Assembly (NCBI GenBank): GCA_937982385.1
Contig: CALJMC010000100.1
Span: 1 to 7,363 of the forward strand
DNA from: an uncultured Rickettsiales bacterium
GTDB taxonomy: Bacteria; Pseudomonadota; Alphaproteobacteria; Rickettsiales; UBA998
DNA: 7,363 bases
Direction: 5' to 3'
Part shown: in pieces, positions 1-6,634 of the stretch
Layout: every line of letters starts with the position of its first letter
How positions within the stretch are numbered: position 1 is the stretch's first letter
The notes under the pieces: model-generated
What the model saw: only the letters and a program-made list of their open reading frames with translations
What the model was told of the DNA's origin: nothing
Databases searched by the model: none
Position numbers and translations under genes: made by a program

Positions 1-138
1 AAGCGCATTCCAGAGATTCAGGGAGTCGATCGCATATGGTATTGCGGCGCGTGGCAACGCTATGGCTTCCATGAAGATGGCTTATTAAGCGCAGTCATGG
101 TCGCAGAAAAAATGGGAATCACCCCACCGTGGAAATAA
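1..138 (+). CDS. FAD/NAD-binding amine-oxidase-fold protein (COG2907 type), 3' end only
   Basis: Only the last 45 codons are in the window, in frame from base 1 to the TAA at 136-138; the gene starts upstream. The visible tail contains the segment WYCGAWQRYGFHEDG, then a helix with SAVMVAEKMG and a terminal PPWK. This is the C-terminal FAD-contacting signature of predicted NAD/FAD-binding flavoproteins (COG2907, amine oxidase fold): the Gly-Ala/Gly-Phe-His-Glu-Asp-Gly stretch closes over the flavin. Members of this family sit directly before DUF1365 and a Cfa-like methylase in many genomes, exactly as here. By comparison with the R. sphaeroides cluster, the likely substrate is an unsaturated or methyl-branched phospholipid acyl chain (desaturation or reduction), but this is inference. 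The Rossmann N-terminus cannot be checked because it is off the window. Confidence 0.85.
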   Translation, partial: KRIPEIQGVDRIWYCGAWQRYGFHEDGLLSAVMVAEKMGITPPWK

Positions 139-908
139 CACCCGCCATATACCAAGCCAAAGTCATGCATAAACGGCATTTTCCTGCCGTCAACCACTTC
201 ACTTATAGCGTTTTTTATCTCGCTTTACCCCTCTCAGACCTCACAAAACCAACCATCACAGACTGTCTTGCGATCAACCGGACAGCTCCAATGAGCTTTC
301 ACACCAAAGACCATGGTGCACGTGATGACAGCAGCATGACGGACTGGATTGAAAACATCTTGGACAGCTATAACTTAGGCGAGACCATCACCAATATCAT
401 GTTGGTCAGTATGCCGCGCATCTTGGGCTATGTGTTCAACCCCGTTAGTTTTTGGATGTGCTACGATGCATGTGGCGATCTGCGCGCGGTGCTTTCAGAG
501 GTAAATAATACGTTTGGCGAAACACATAGTTATGTATCTCTGCATGATGATCACCGTCCCATTCTACCCAACGACGTGCTGAGCGCAGCCAAAGTTTTTC
601 ATGTATCTCCCTTCCTCAAGCGCGAAGGACATTACACCTTCAGATTCGCTGACACACCTTCAAAACTAGGCATCTGGATTGATTTTTATGACGCTGAGGG
701 AAACAAACAGCTAGAAACTGCTCTCACGGGGACACTCTCTCCCATGTCAAAACTATCACTGAGAAAAGCCTTCTGGACACATCCGTTAGTAACACTCAAG
801 GCTATTACACTCATACACTGGCAGGCGATCAAAATTATGGCTAAAAAAATTCGCTATATCTCCAGACCGAAGCAGATTGATAGCCGCACTAGCAGTACCA
901 AAGACTAG
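129..908 (+). CDS. DUF1365 family protein
   Basis: A 259-residue protein of the DUF1365 family, whose biochemical role is not established. Family hallmarks are all visible: an N-terminal RHFPAVNHFTYSVF block (residues 16-29), PRILGYVFNPVSFW (96-109), AVLSEVNNTFGETHSY (120-135) and KVFHVSPF (155-162). The conserved His, Asn and Glu in these blocks suggest an enzyme or lipid-binding site rather than a structural protein. The C-terminal part (about 219-242) is amphipathic and basic and could lie on the membrane. The start is a GTG lying within the last ten bases of the upstream flavoprotein gene, so translation is probably coupled; only a poor GGGA is found upstream. The next in-frame ATG (residue 13) would remove the conserved N-terminus and has no ribosome binding site. 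Position between a COG2907 flavoprotein and a Cfa-like methylase is the classical arrangement and points to membrane fatty-acid modification. Confidence 0.93.
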   Translation: MEITPAIYQAKVMHKRHFPAVNHFTYSVFYLALPLSDLTKPTITDCLAINRTAPMSFHTKDHGARDDSSMTDWIENILDSYNLGETITNIMLVSMPRILGYVFNPVSFWMCYDACGDLRAVLSEVNNTFGETHSYVSLHDDHRPILPNDVLSAAKVFHVSPFLKREGHYTFRFADTPSKLGIWIDFYDAEGNKQLETALTGTLSPMSKLSLRKAFWTHPLVTLKAITLIHWQAIKIMAKKIRYISRPKQIDSRTSSTKD

Positions 909-945
909 ACCATTCCTGTTCACCTTAACTAATTGTAATTTTAAG

Positions 946-959
946 GACATCTTGATGTC
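946..959. promoter_or_regulatory. Perfect inverted repeat, possible operator
   Basis: GACATC-TT-GATGTC: two perfect 6-bp arms with a 2-bp centre, in the only real intergenic gap of the plus-strand gene run. It covers the candidate -35 element of the promoter in front of the Cfa-like gene. It is not followed by a T run, so it is not an intrinsic terminator. A dimeric regulator site is possible, but a 14-bp palindrome can occur by chance. Confidence 0.35.
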
Positions 960-977
960 ACCCGCTTTGACTATAAT
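951..977 (+). promoter_or_regulatory. Candidate promoter for the Cfa-like gene and downstream operon
   Basis: A perfect TATAAT (972-977) lies 25 bp before the start codon at 1003. The only -35-like element is CTTGATG (951-957). Spacing TTGATG to TATAAT is 14 bp, too short for a typical sigma-70 promoter, but CTTGATG-N13-CTATAAT resembles the heat-shock sigma (RpoH) layout of alphaproteobacteria (CTTG at -35, short spacer, CTATAT-like -10). No ECF RpoE-type TGATCC/TAAGA pair was found in this gap. The assignment rests on motif reading only. Confidence 0.45.
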
Positions 978-991
978 GGTATATTACATAT

Positions 992-996
992 AAGGA
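992..996 (+). promoter_or_regulatory. Ribosome binding site of the Cfa-like gene
   Basis: AAGGA six bases before the ATG at 1003. It fixes the start of the methyltransferase and shows that this gene is translated independently of the DUF1365 gene upstream. Confidence 0.8.
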
Positions 997-1002
997 TAAA
1001 AA

Positions 1003-2166
1003 ATGCTTCAAGAGACGATTCGTGATAAATTTTTAAAAGCCTTCGAAAATATCGAATATGGCAGCCTCACGCTCCATACCCCTGACGGAAAAACATTGCT
1101 TTTTCAAGGTAATCAGCCTGGTGAAAATGCACGCCTTTCCATCAAAGATTGGCGCACATTCACATTATTTGCAACACGTGGCGACATTGGCCTGACCGAA
1201 GCCTATCGCGATGGTTGGTGGGAAACGGATGATCTCACAGCACTGCTCGCTATGGGTTTACGTAATGACGAGCACCTCAATGATTTTATGTATGGCAATT
1301 TCATCTCCCGCGCCGTATTGCGTTTTATGCATTTTCTCAATAGCAATACGCTCAACGGCAGCAAGCGTAACATTCATGCACATTATGACATTGGAAATGA
1401 GTTTTTTGAACTATGGCTCGACCCTTCCATGACCTATTCTTCTGCCCTCTATAACAATGCATCAGACACTCTCGAACAAGCCCAATACAACAAATATGAC
1501 CGCATGATTGAGCGCCTCGGCACAACATCAGGCTCCCTCATTGAAGTAGGGTGCGGCTGGGGCGGGTTCGCTGAACGTGCCTTACAAAAACATGACTTTG
1601 GCATCAGAGGCATTACACTATCAGAAGAACAAAAATCTTATGCAGACAAACGCTTAGGCGGAGGTGCTGACATTGTTCTCGAAGATTATCGCAAACAAGA
1701 AGGTACGTTCGACAACATCATATCCATTGAGATGTTCGAAGCCGTGGGAGAAAAATACTGGCCGACCTATTTCGACAAGCTCACATCCATGCTCAACAAC
1801 AACGGACGCGCAGTGGTGCAAACCATTACCATTGGCGAAAAATATTTCGACACTTATCGTAAAACGAATGACATGATTCGCGCATTTATCTTCCCTGGCG
1901 GCATGCTGCCTACCAAAACACGTTTTGAGCAAGAGGCTAATCGCGCAGGATTGCGTGTGAATGACAACTTCGCCTTTGGTCAGGATTATGCCACCACATT
2001 GCGCGAGTGGCTCGCCACCTTCGAAGCCAAACTTCCGCAAATTCGCGCACAAGGTTTCGATGAGCAGTTCATCCGTTTGTGGCGCTTCTATTTATGTGCA
2101 TGTATTGCAGGATTTGACGTAAAGCGTACTGATGTCATTCAAGTGGAGCTTTCTCATGCTGCGTAA
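1003..2166 (+). CDS. cfa: Cyclopropane-fatty-acyl-phospholipid synthase family SAM methyltransferase
   Basis: A 387-residue SAM-dependent enzyme that adds a one-carbon unit to double bonds of phospholipid acyl chains at the membrane. The N-terminal domain (about 1-115) is the lipid-binding part. HYDIGNEFFELWLD (127-140) and the SAM-binding EVGCGWGGFAE (181-191) identify the family, followed by SIEMFEAVG (241-249), FIFPGG (295-300) and FGQDYATTL (325-333). Compared with E. coli Cfa (aligned by eye), the bicarbonate-site Glu and Tyr are kept (E246, Y329), but the Cys of YSCAY is Ser (S147) and the His of LHTIG is Gln (Q273). This suggests a UfaM/UfaA1-like methylase making methyl-branched or methylene chains rather than cyclopropanes, as inferred from the DUF1365/COG2907 context. 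The length is typical. The last 11 bases overlap the next gene. Confidence 0.95.
   Translation: MLQETIRDKFLKAFENIEYGSLTLHTPDGKTLLFQGNQPGENARLSIKDWRTFTLFATRGDIGLTEAYRDGWWETDDLTALLAMGLRNDEHLNDFMYGNFISRAVLRFMHFLNSNTLNGSKRNIHAHYDIGNEFFELWLDPSMTYSSALYNNASDTLEQAQYNKYDRMIERLGTTSGSLIEVGCGWGGFAERALQKHDFGIRGITLSEEQKSYADKRLGGGADIVLEDYRKQEGTFDNIISIEMFEAVGEKYWPTYFDKLTSMLNNNGRAVVQTITIGEKYFDTYRKTNDMIRAFIFPGGMLPTKTRFEQEANRAGLRVNDNFAFGQDYATTLREWLATFEAKLPQIRAQGFDEQFIRLWRFYLCACIAGFDVKRTDVIQVELSHAA
2145..2148 (+). promoter_or_regulatory. Ribosome binding site deciding the chalcone-isomerase-like start
   Basis: GGAG inside the 3' end of the methyltransferase gene, seven bases before the ATG at 2156. It supports that ATG over the in-frame ATG at 2132, which would add eight residues ahead of the signal peptide. 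Confidence 0.7.
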
Positions 2167-2677
2167 ACATTTTATTGTTAGCCTCATGGCAACATTTATC
2201 GCATTCCCCGCATTTGCTGCACCTGAATTTGTAAAAGCACGCATCAACAACGCGTTGGAAGTTGGTTCAAGCCGCTTTACCTACATGTTTTGGGACGTCT
2301 ATGACATCTCGCTCTATGCAGCGCACGGGAAATGGGACAAAACCAGAACCTTCGCACTCAGCCTGAGTTATCTGCGCGACCTTGAAGGCAAAGCCATCGC
2401 CGAGCGTTCTGCTGAGGAAATCCGCACAATTGGCTTCACCGACGAAGTGCGCTTGGCGGCGTGGTTCTCTGAGATGAATCGCATTTTCCCTGATGTCACT
2501 GAAAACAGTATGCTTACAGGAATTTATGTTCCCAATGCACCCACCATATTTTTCCTAGATGGCAAAGCGATCGGCACCATCCAAGACCCTGAATTTGGCG
2601 CATGGTTCTTCAATATATGGCTATCTCCAAACACCTCACAACCAACACTTCGTCGCAAATTATTGAGGCTAAGCTGA
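2156..2677 (+). CDS. Exported chalcone-isomerase-like protein
   Basis: A 173-residue protein with an N-terminal signal peptide: basic MLRK, hydrophobic core to about residue 19, likely cleavage after AFAA-type residues near 20-22, so it acts in the periplasm. The mature part reads as the bacterial chalcone-isomerase-like family: VGSSRFTYMFWDVYDISLYA (37-56), LSLSYLRDLEGK (68-79), then FGAWFFNIWLSPNTSQPTLR (147-166), the family's C-terminal signature. No bacterial flavonoid role is expected; plant proteins with the same fold include fatty-acid-binding proteins, which would fit a lipid-modification operon (inference). The start at 2156 has a GGAG at seven bases and overlaps the methyltransferase gene by 11 nt; the stop TGA shares one base with the next ATG. 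Translation is thus probably coupled on both sides. Confidence 0.85.
   Translation: MLRKHFIVSLMATFIAFPAFAAPEFVKARINNALEVGSSRFTYMFWDVYDISLYAAHGKWDKTRTFALSLSYLRDLEGKAIAERSAEEIRTIGFTDEVRLAAWFSEMNRIFPDVTENSMLTGIYVPNAPTIFFLDGKAIGTIQDPEFGAWFFNIWLSPNTSQPTLRRKLLRLS
2665..2668 (+). promoter_or_regulatory. Ribosome binding site deciding the transporter start
   Basis: GAGG eight bases before the ATG at 2677, in the end of the chalcone-isomerase-like gene. It supports this start over the in-frame ATG at 2602, which would add 25 non-hydrophobic residues and a 76-nt overlap. Confidence 0.65.
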
Positions 2678-4008
2678 TGACACAAGCCTCGCATATTTCA
2701 CGCAGCGCATTGCTGCATTATGCTTTGCTTGCCTTCCCCATAGCATTCGCAGGCATGCCACTTTATGTCTATGCGCCAGATTTCTACGCCACCCAATATG
2801 GGCTATCACTCACTCTCATTGGCAGCATATTGCTTATGTTACGCCTGATTGATGCGGTGCAAGACCCTCTGATCGGTCACCTCAGTGATAAACATAGCCG
2901 CCACCGTCTGCCCATTATGGCAGTGGCCGCCATTGCGCTTGCACTTAGTTTCTATGCACTCTTCATGCCGCCTCAAACTGATTCCATCATCATGTGGTTT
3001 GCGATCTGTATCTTCATCGCTACCACTTCATTTAGCGTTCTCGCCATCAACCTAAATACACTGGGTGGGCTATGGAGTGATAACAAAGATGACAAAACAC
3101 GTATCGCAAGCTTCCGTGAAGCGATTGGCCTCATAGGGTTACTCTTTGCCGTGTCGCTTCCAGCCATCTTACACATCTCTATGCCCGCGACTAAATCCTT
3201 TGCATGGTTGAGCGGCACCCTCGCTATCGTCATGATTATAGCCCTCACCATGTTCACAAAATGGGTCAAACAACATGCCGCGGCCATTAGCACCACCACC
3301 TCACCCACCCTCAGCTTCAAAGCCTTTGCTGAAACACTTAAAGGTGCCAATCGCCGCCTCTTCATCATCTATGCGCTCAGCATGCTCGGCTCAAGCTTTC
3401 CTGCCGTACTGCTCCTCTTCTTTGTGCGTGACTTGCTCGGCGCAGAAGAACTTACAGGGCTGTTTCTCACACTCTATTTCCTCAGCGGTGCCGCAGCCAT
3501 GCCACTTTGGAACATCGTCAGTCGCATTTGGGGCAAACAGCACGCGTGGTTAGCTGCCATGCTCATCGCCGTTATAAGTTTCATATGGGTCTGCGGGCTA
3601 TCATCAGGTGACATTGTCGCCTATGCCATCATTTGTATTATTTCGGGCATCGCACTCGGTGCTGACCTCGCCTTACCTCCCTCCATGCTTTCGGACAATA
3701 TTGATAAAAATAATCAAAGACATATGGCCAGCCTGCAGTTTAGCCTTCTTACCTTCCTCAGCAAAGTCGCGCTCGCCGTGGCATCAATCGCTGCATTCTC
3801 ATTGCTCGACAGCGCAGGGTTTGTTGCCGCTGCAGAGAATAATAAAGACAGTTTGAGCATGCTCAGCCTCACCTATGGGCTTATTCCATGTCTCTTCAAA
3901 TTACTCGCCGCCGCTTTTTTGTGGCGTAGTATCATACTCAAAAAACAGGAGGTAATAAATGAAAAAAATACTAACAATCATAGCAATAGGAGCGACTATC
4001 ATGTTTAG
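2677..4008 (+). CDS. MFS transporter, GPH/MFS_2-like
   Basis: A 443-residue inner-membrane protein with about 12 hydrophobic segments, the first at 11-32 and the last near 398-420. The loop between segments 2 and 3 carries RLIDAVQDPLIGHLSDKHSRHR (56-77): the Asp-x-x-x-Asp-Pro and Gly-x-Leu-Ser-Asp-Lys/Arg pattern typical of glycoside-pentoside-hexuronide cation symporters. A long cytoplasmic loop (about 196-226) divides the two halves. Substrate cannot be read from sequence; MFS members recur in COG2907/DUF1365/Cfa clusters, so a lipid or lysolipid cargo is as likely as a sugar. The chosen ATG shares its A with the upstream TGA stop. The last 17 residues (EKNTNNHSNRSDYHV region) are hydrophilic and are encoded by DNA that also encodes the signal sequence of the next gene, a 50-nt out-of-frame overlap. 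Confidence 0.9.
   Translation: MTQASHISRSALLHYALLAFPIAFAGMPLYVYAPDFYATQYGLSLTLIGSILLMLRLIDAVQDPLIGHLSDKHSRHRLPIMAVAAIALALSFYALFMPPQTDSIIMWFAICIFIATTSFSVLAINLNTLGGLWSDNKDDKTRIASFREAIGLIGLLFAVSLPAILHISMPATKSFAWLSGTLAIVMIIALTMFTKWVKQHAAAISTTTSPTLSFKAFAETLKGANRRLFIIYALSMLGSSFPAVLLLFFVRDLLGAEELTGLFLTLYFLSGAAAMPLWNIVSRIWGKQHAWLAAMLIAVISFIWVCGLSSGDIVAYAIICIISGIALGADLALPPSMLSDNIDKNNQRHMASLQFSLLTFLSKVALAVASIAAFSLLDSAGFVAAAENNKDSLSMLSLTYGLIPCLFKLLAAAFLWRSIILKKQEVINEKNTNNHSNRSDYHV
3947..3952 (+). promoter_or_regulatory. Strong ribosome binding site of the DUF3833 gene
   Basis: AGGAGG, the strongest Shine-Dalgarno on the plus strand, six bases before the ATG at 3959 and entirely inside the transporter gene. 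A second site, AGGAG at 3988-3992, lies eight bases before an in-frame ATG at 4001. Confidence 0.85.
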
Positions 4009-4489
4009 CGGATGCAGTGGAAACACATTAGACTATTACGATAATTCAACGCCAGCAGTAAGCATTGAAGATTATTTCAATGGTCCCATCAAAGCATGGG
4101 GACTTGTCCAAGACTGGCGCGGACGCGTCACCCGTAAATTCGACGTAACGATGGTCGGTGAATGGAAAGACGGTGTCGGCACACTCACAGAAGACTTCAA
4201 CTATTATGATGGCGAAACACAGCGTCGCATATGGACCATCACCAGACTTGCTGATGGCACCTATGAAGGACGCGCTGACGACATCATAGACAAAGCGGTT
4301 GGCGCCACCAATGGCAACGCTGTTCAGTGGAAATATATGATGGATTTACCCGTTGGCGACACCAGCTATAAACTCACCTTCGATGACTGGATGTTCATGA
4401 TGAATGACGGCGTGTTGATAAATCGCTCTTACCTCAAAAAGTTTGGGATTACCGTTGCAGAACTCACCCTCTTCATGCAAAAACAATAA
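3959..4489 (+). CDS. DUF3833 family putative lipoprotein
   Basis: A 176-residue DUF3833 protein of unknown function. The N-terminus MKKILTIIAIGATIMFSGC has a basic start, a hydrophobic core and a lipobox-like FSGC ending at Cys19 (the Phe is not ideal), so it is probably a membrane-anchored lipoprotein facing the periplasm. Family blocks follow: DYFNGPIKAWGLVQDWRGRV (38-57), GTLTEDFNYYDGE (74-86), YEGRADD (102-108), FDDWM (141-145), INRSYLKKFGI (154-164), ending in ELTLFMQKQ. The arrangement suggests a lipocalin-like beta barrel, which would suit binding or moving a lipid (inference). The gene begins 50 nt inside the transporter gene behind an AGGAGG site. An alternative ATG at 4001 (residue 15) would lose the signal sequence. 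Confidence 0.9.
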   Translation: MKKILTIIAIGATIMFSGCSGNTLDYYDNSTPAVSIEDYFNGPIKAWGLVQDWRGRVTRKFDVTMVGEWKDGVGTLTEDFNYYDGETQRRIWTITRLADGTYEGRADDIIDKAVGATNGNAVQWKYMMDLPVGDTSYKLTFDDWMFMMNDGVLINRSYLKKFGITVAELTLFMQKQ

Positions 4490-4490
4490 T

Positions 4491-5243
4491 ATGAACAATT
4501 ATCACGGCGAACATATCTGGATTATTGGGGCAAGCAGCGGTATTGGCGCGGCACTTGCCTCTGAACTCGCTGCCCGTGGAGCAACGCTCATCCTCTCCGC
4601 ACGCCGTGAAGAACAATTGCAAAAAATTGCTGATACGTTAGAAGGCTCACATATCGTCTGTCCGCTCGATGTCACCGATTATGCCGCCTTAGAAGATGCA
4701 TCCTCATGGATTGCAGGTGAAGTCGGCACCATCGACCGCATCATCTTTATGGCAGCTATCTATCAACCCGGTAGCATCACCAGCATAGAACCTAGCTTCA
4801 TTGCGAAGATGGTAGAAGTAAACCTCACCGGTGCGCTCAACGTCTCACGCATTGCGTTGGAGCGCCTAAGCAGACAGCCTTCAGGTCAACTCACACTCTG
4901 TGCGTCAGTCGCAGGCTATGCGGGACTCCCTAACTCTCAGCCCTATAGCGCAACCAAAGCCGCCATTATCAACCTTGCTGAAACACTCGCTAATGATGCG
5001 CCAGAACATATCAACATCAAGCTCATCAGCCCCGGTTTTGTTCGTACACCCATGACTGACAAAAATGATTTTGAGATGCCTATGCGGATTGAGCCTGACG
5101 ATGCCGCAAAACATATTGCAAATAACTTAACATCAAAAAAATTCGAGATTCATTTCCCTAAACGCTTCACCTATTTTGTGAAGTTTATTGCATCTTTGCC
5201 CTATTGGTTGCAACTTCCCATCACCAAGAAATTCAAGGCATAA
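4491..5243 (+). CDS. Short-chain dehydrogenase/reductase (SDR)
   Basis: A 250-residue NAD(P)-dependent oxidoreductase of the classical SDR family. The cofactor motif GASSGIG is at 13-19, and Arg38-Arg39 after the second strand favours NADP(H). D60-V61 contacts adenine; N111, S139, Y152 and K156 form the catalytic tetrad (CASVAG, then YSATK); PGFVRTPM follows at 181-188. The usual NNAG is replaced by MAAI (87-90), a tolerated change. The C-terminal stretch from about 226 (FTYFVKFIASLPYWLQLPI) is hydrophobic/amphipathic and may attach the enzyme to the membrane, consistent with a lipid substrate. The ATG follows the DUF3833 stop after one base with no visible Shine-Dalgarno, so expression probably depends on ribosomes finishing the previous gene. 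SDRs of this kind are regular members of the COG2907/DUF1365/Cfa cluster. Confidence 0.93.
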   Translation: MNNYHGEHIWIIGASSGIGAALASELAARGATLILSARREEQLQKIADTLEGSHIVCPLDVTDYAALEDASSWIAGEVGTIDRIIFMAAIYQPGSITSIEPSFIAKMVEVNLTGALNVSRIALERLSRQPSGQLTLCASVAGYAGLPNSQPYSATKAAIINLAETLANDAPEHINIKLISPGFVRTPMTDKNDFEMPMRIEPDDAAKHIANNLTSKKFEIHFPKRFTYFVKFIASLPYWLQLPITKKFKA

Positions 5244-5245
5244 TC

Positions 5246-5701
5246 ATGGCACCCACAAAACTCATGCATATGCTCACCTACCTTGGCGCCATCCCATTTG
5301 TTATATGTGCGATCGCCATTGCATTCGACATTTCCCCCATTCCCATAGACGGGCATCATAGCTTTCCATCATGGGAGATGATTTTGCTAACCTACAGCGC
5401 GATCATTTTATCATTCATGGGCGGAATTCATTGGGGCGTCGCCATGCACACACCTGAGAAAGACGGAACACTGAAACGCGCATTATGGAGCAATGTTCTC
5501 AGCCTGACTGGTTGGCTTGTTCTGTTGATTCCAAGCACGTTCATTGCACTAAGCATACTCTGTGCATTTTATATAATCTTATGGGTGTCTGACGTGCGCT
5601 ACACCAAACGCGGCATCTTCCCCCTTTGGTTTGCCACTATGCGTACACGCGTTTCCTACCTGGTCATCACCTCCCTACTCATTGCTATTGCAACATTATA
5701 G
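5246..5701 (+). CDS. DUF3429 integral membrane protein
   Basis: A 151-residue inner-membrane protein with about five hydrophobic segments (roughly 10-28, 44-62, 84-101, 103-116 and 137-151). It matches DUF3429: YLGAIPF near the N-terminus (12-18), YSAIILSFMGGIHWG (50-64) with the conserved Ser-Phe-x-Gly-x-x-His-Trp-Gly, and FPLWFATMRTRV (125-136) before the last helix. Function is unknown; the conserved His and Trp at a membrane boundary could serve a ligand or redox role but nothing proves it. The ATG at 5246 follows the SDR stop by two bases and has AAGG seven bases upstream (5235-5238); the in-frame ATG at 5204 lies inside the SDR gene, lacks a site and adds a polar extension, so it was not chosen. 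Confidence 0.87.
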   Translation: MAPTKLMHMLTYLGAIPFVICAIAIAFDISPIPIDGHHSFPSWEMILLTYSAIILSFMGGIHWGVAMHTPEKDGTLKRALWSNVLSLTGWLVLLIPSTFIALSILCAFYIILWVSDVRYTKRGIFPLWFATMRTRVSYLVITSLLIAIATL

Positions 5702-5713
5702 AAAGCTGCCGCC

Positions 5714-6634
5714 ATGCCCCTCCCCACGATCGCCATCATTGGTGCAGGACTCACAGGACTAACACTCGCAGGACGCCTAAAGCACAAAGCAAATATCACA
5801 CTCTTTGATAAGTCGCGCGGTGTTGGTGGCAGACTCTCAACACGCTATGCAGGCGATTATGAATTTGACCATGGCGCTCAAACTATCCAAGCTACCCATC
5901 CAGAATTTATCACATTTATGAAATATCTCGAAGCGGATGGCATCGTTGCCGCCTGGCAGGACGGCTATGTCGGCGTTCCAAAGATGAATGCCATTGGCAA
6001 GCATCTCGCCAAAGAATTACACATCAAGGCTGGCACCCATATTAGCAGCGTCACCAAAACGGGCGAACACTGGAAAATCACCGATAATGAGGGGAATGAT
6101 GTCGGCATTTTTGATGTCGTCATCTGCACCGCACCACCAGAACAAAATTGCGTCATTATGCCAGATATATTCTCTCATAAAGATGCAATTCGCACGCGCA
6201 AACTTCGAGGCTGCTACGGCTTAATGCTAGGGTTTGAAACGGCGCCAAACATCACTATTCCCGAGCTAGAGAGCGATATCATTAAATCCATAGTGAAAAA
6301 CCACGAAAAACCCAGTCGTGACACGCGATATTCACTGATGATTCTAACCCATTATGATTGGGCAGAGGCACGTATGGAGACTGATTCTAATGAAGTAAAA
6401 ACAGCTATCATCAACGCGGCATCAACCTTATGTGGCACCGACCTGAACACAGCCGAGCATCAAGCACTCCATACATGGCGCTATGCTAATGTGAAAGAGA
6501 CAGGCATTGAGGCTGGCTATAGTGATGCATCGCTTAAACTAGCGGCATGCGGTGATTGGTGCCTAAATGGCGACGCTGAAAGTGCCTATTTAAGCGCCCT
6601 CCACACGGCAACATCTATAGAAGAGTTACTCTAA
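5714..6634 (+). CDS. Renalase-like FAD/NAD(P)-dependent oxidoreductase (COG3380 type)
   Basis: A 306-residue cytosolic flavoprotein. The Rossmann motif GAGLTGL (10-16) starts the chain, followed by the family signature FDKSRGVGGRLSTR (31-44) and FDHGAQ (51-56), both FAD-contacting. HTWRYA (253-258) and CGDWCLNGDAESAYLSA (279-295) form the C-terminal flavin-binding end, so the protein is complete. Bacterial renalase-like enzymes oxidise or reduce small substrates, and some rescue wrongly reduced NAD(P)H isomers; which applies here is not visible. It is the second flavoprotein of this gene run and distinct from the COG2907 protein at 1-138. It starts 12 nt after the DUF3429 gene without a clear Shine-Dalgarno (a weak GAAAG only). 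Its TAA is directly followed by the stop codon of the converging peroxidase gene. Confidence 0.9.
   Translation: MPLPTIAIIGAGLTGLTLAGRLKHKANITLFDKSRGVGGRLSTRYAGDYEFDHGAQTIQATHPEFITFMKYLEADGIVAAWQDGYVGVPKMNAIGKHLAKELHIKAGTHISSVTKTGEHWKITDNEGNDVGIFDVVICTAPPEQNCVIMPDIFSHKDAIRTRKLRGCYGLMLGFETAPNITIPELESDIIKSIVKNHEKPSRDTRYSLMILTHYDWAEARMETDSNEVKTAIINAASTLCGTDLNTAEHQALHTWRYANVKETGIEAGYSDASLKLAACGDWCLNGDAESAYLSALHTATSIEELL

Noticed and set aside
952..977. Standard sigma-70 promoter TTGATG/TATAAT
   Set aside because: The spacer is 14 bp, outside the usual 16-18; at correct spacing the sequence is ATCTTG or TCTTGA, poor -35 matches. Kept only as an RpoH-like candidate.
909..1002. RpoE (ChrR-controlled ECF sigma) promoter expected for this kind of gene set
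   Set aside because: No TGATCC-like element at proper distance from a TAAGA-like -10 was found; such a promoter, if present, lies before the COG2907 gene outside the window.
1654..2052. Reverse-strand open frame of 132 codons inside the methyltransferase gene
   Set aside because: It is antisense to a clearly conserved SAM methyltransferase, has no recognisable domain, and no ribosome binding site was seen.
2973..3368. Reverse-strand open frame of 131 codons inside the transporter gene
   Set aside because: Antisense to conserved membrane segments; composition is what the complement of hydrophobic codons gives and no family is recognisable.
3275..3856. Plus-strand alternative-frame open stretches inside the transporter gene
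   Set aside because: Low-complexity Ser/Pro/Cys-rich translations in the +1 frame of a clear MFS gene, without start signals.
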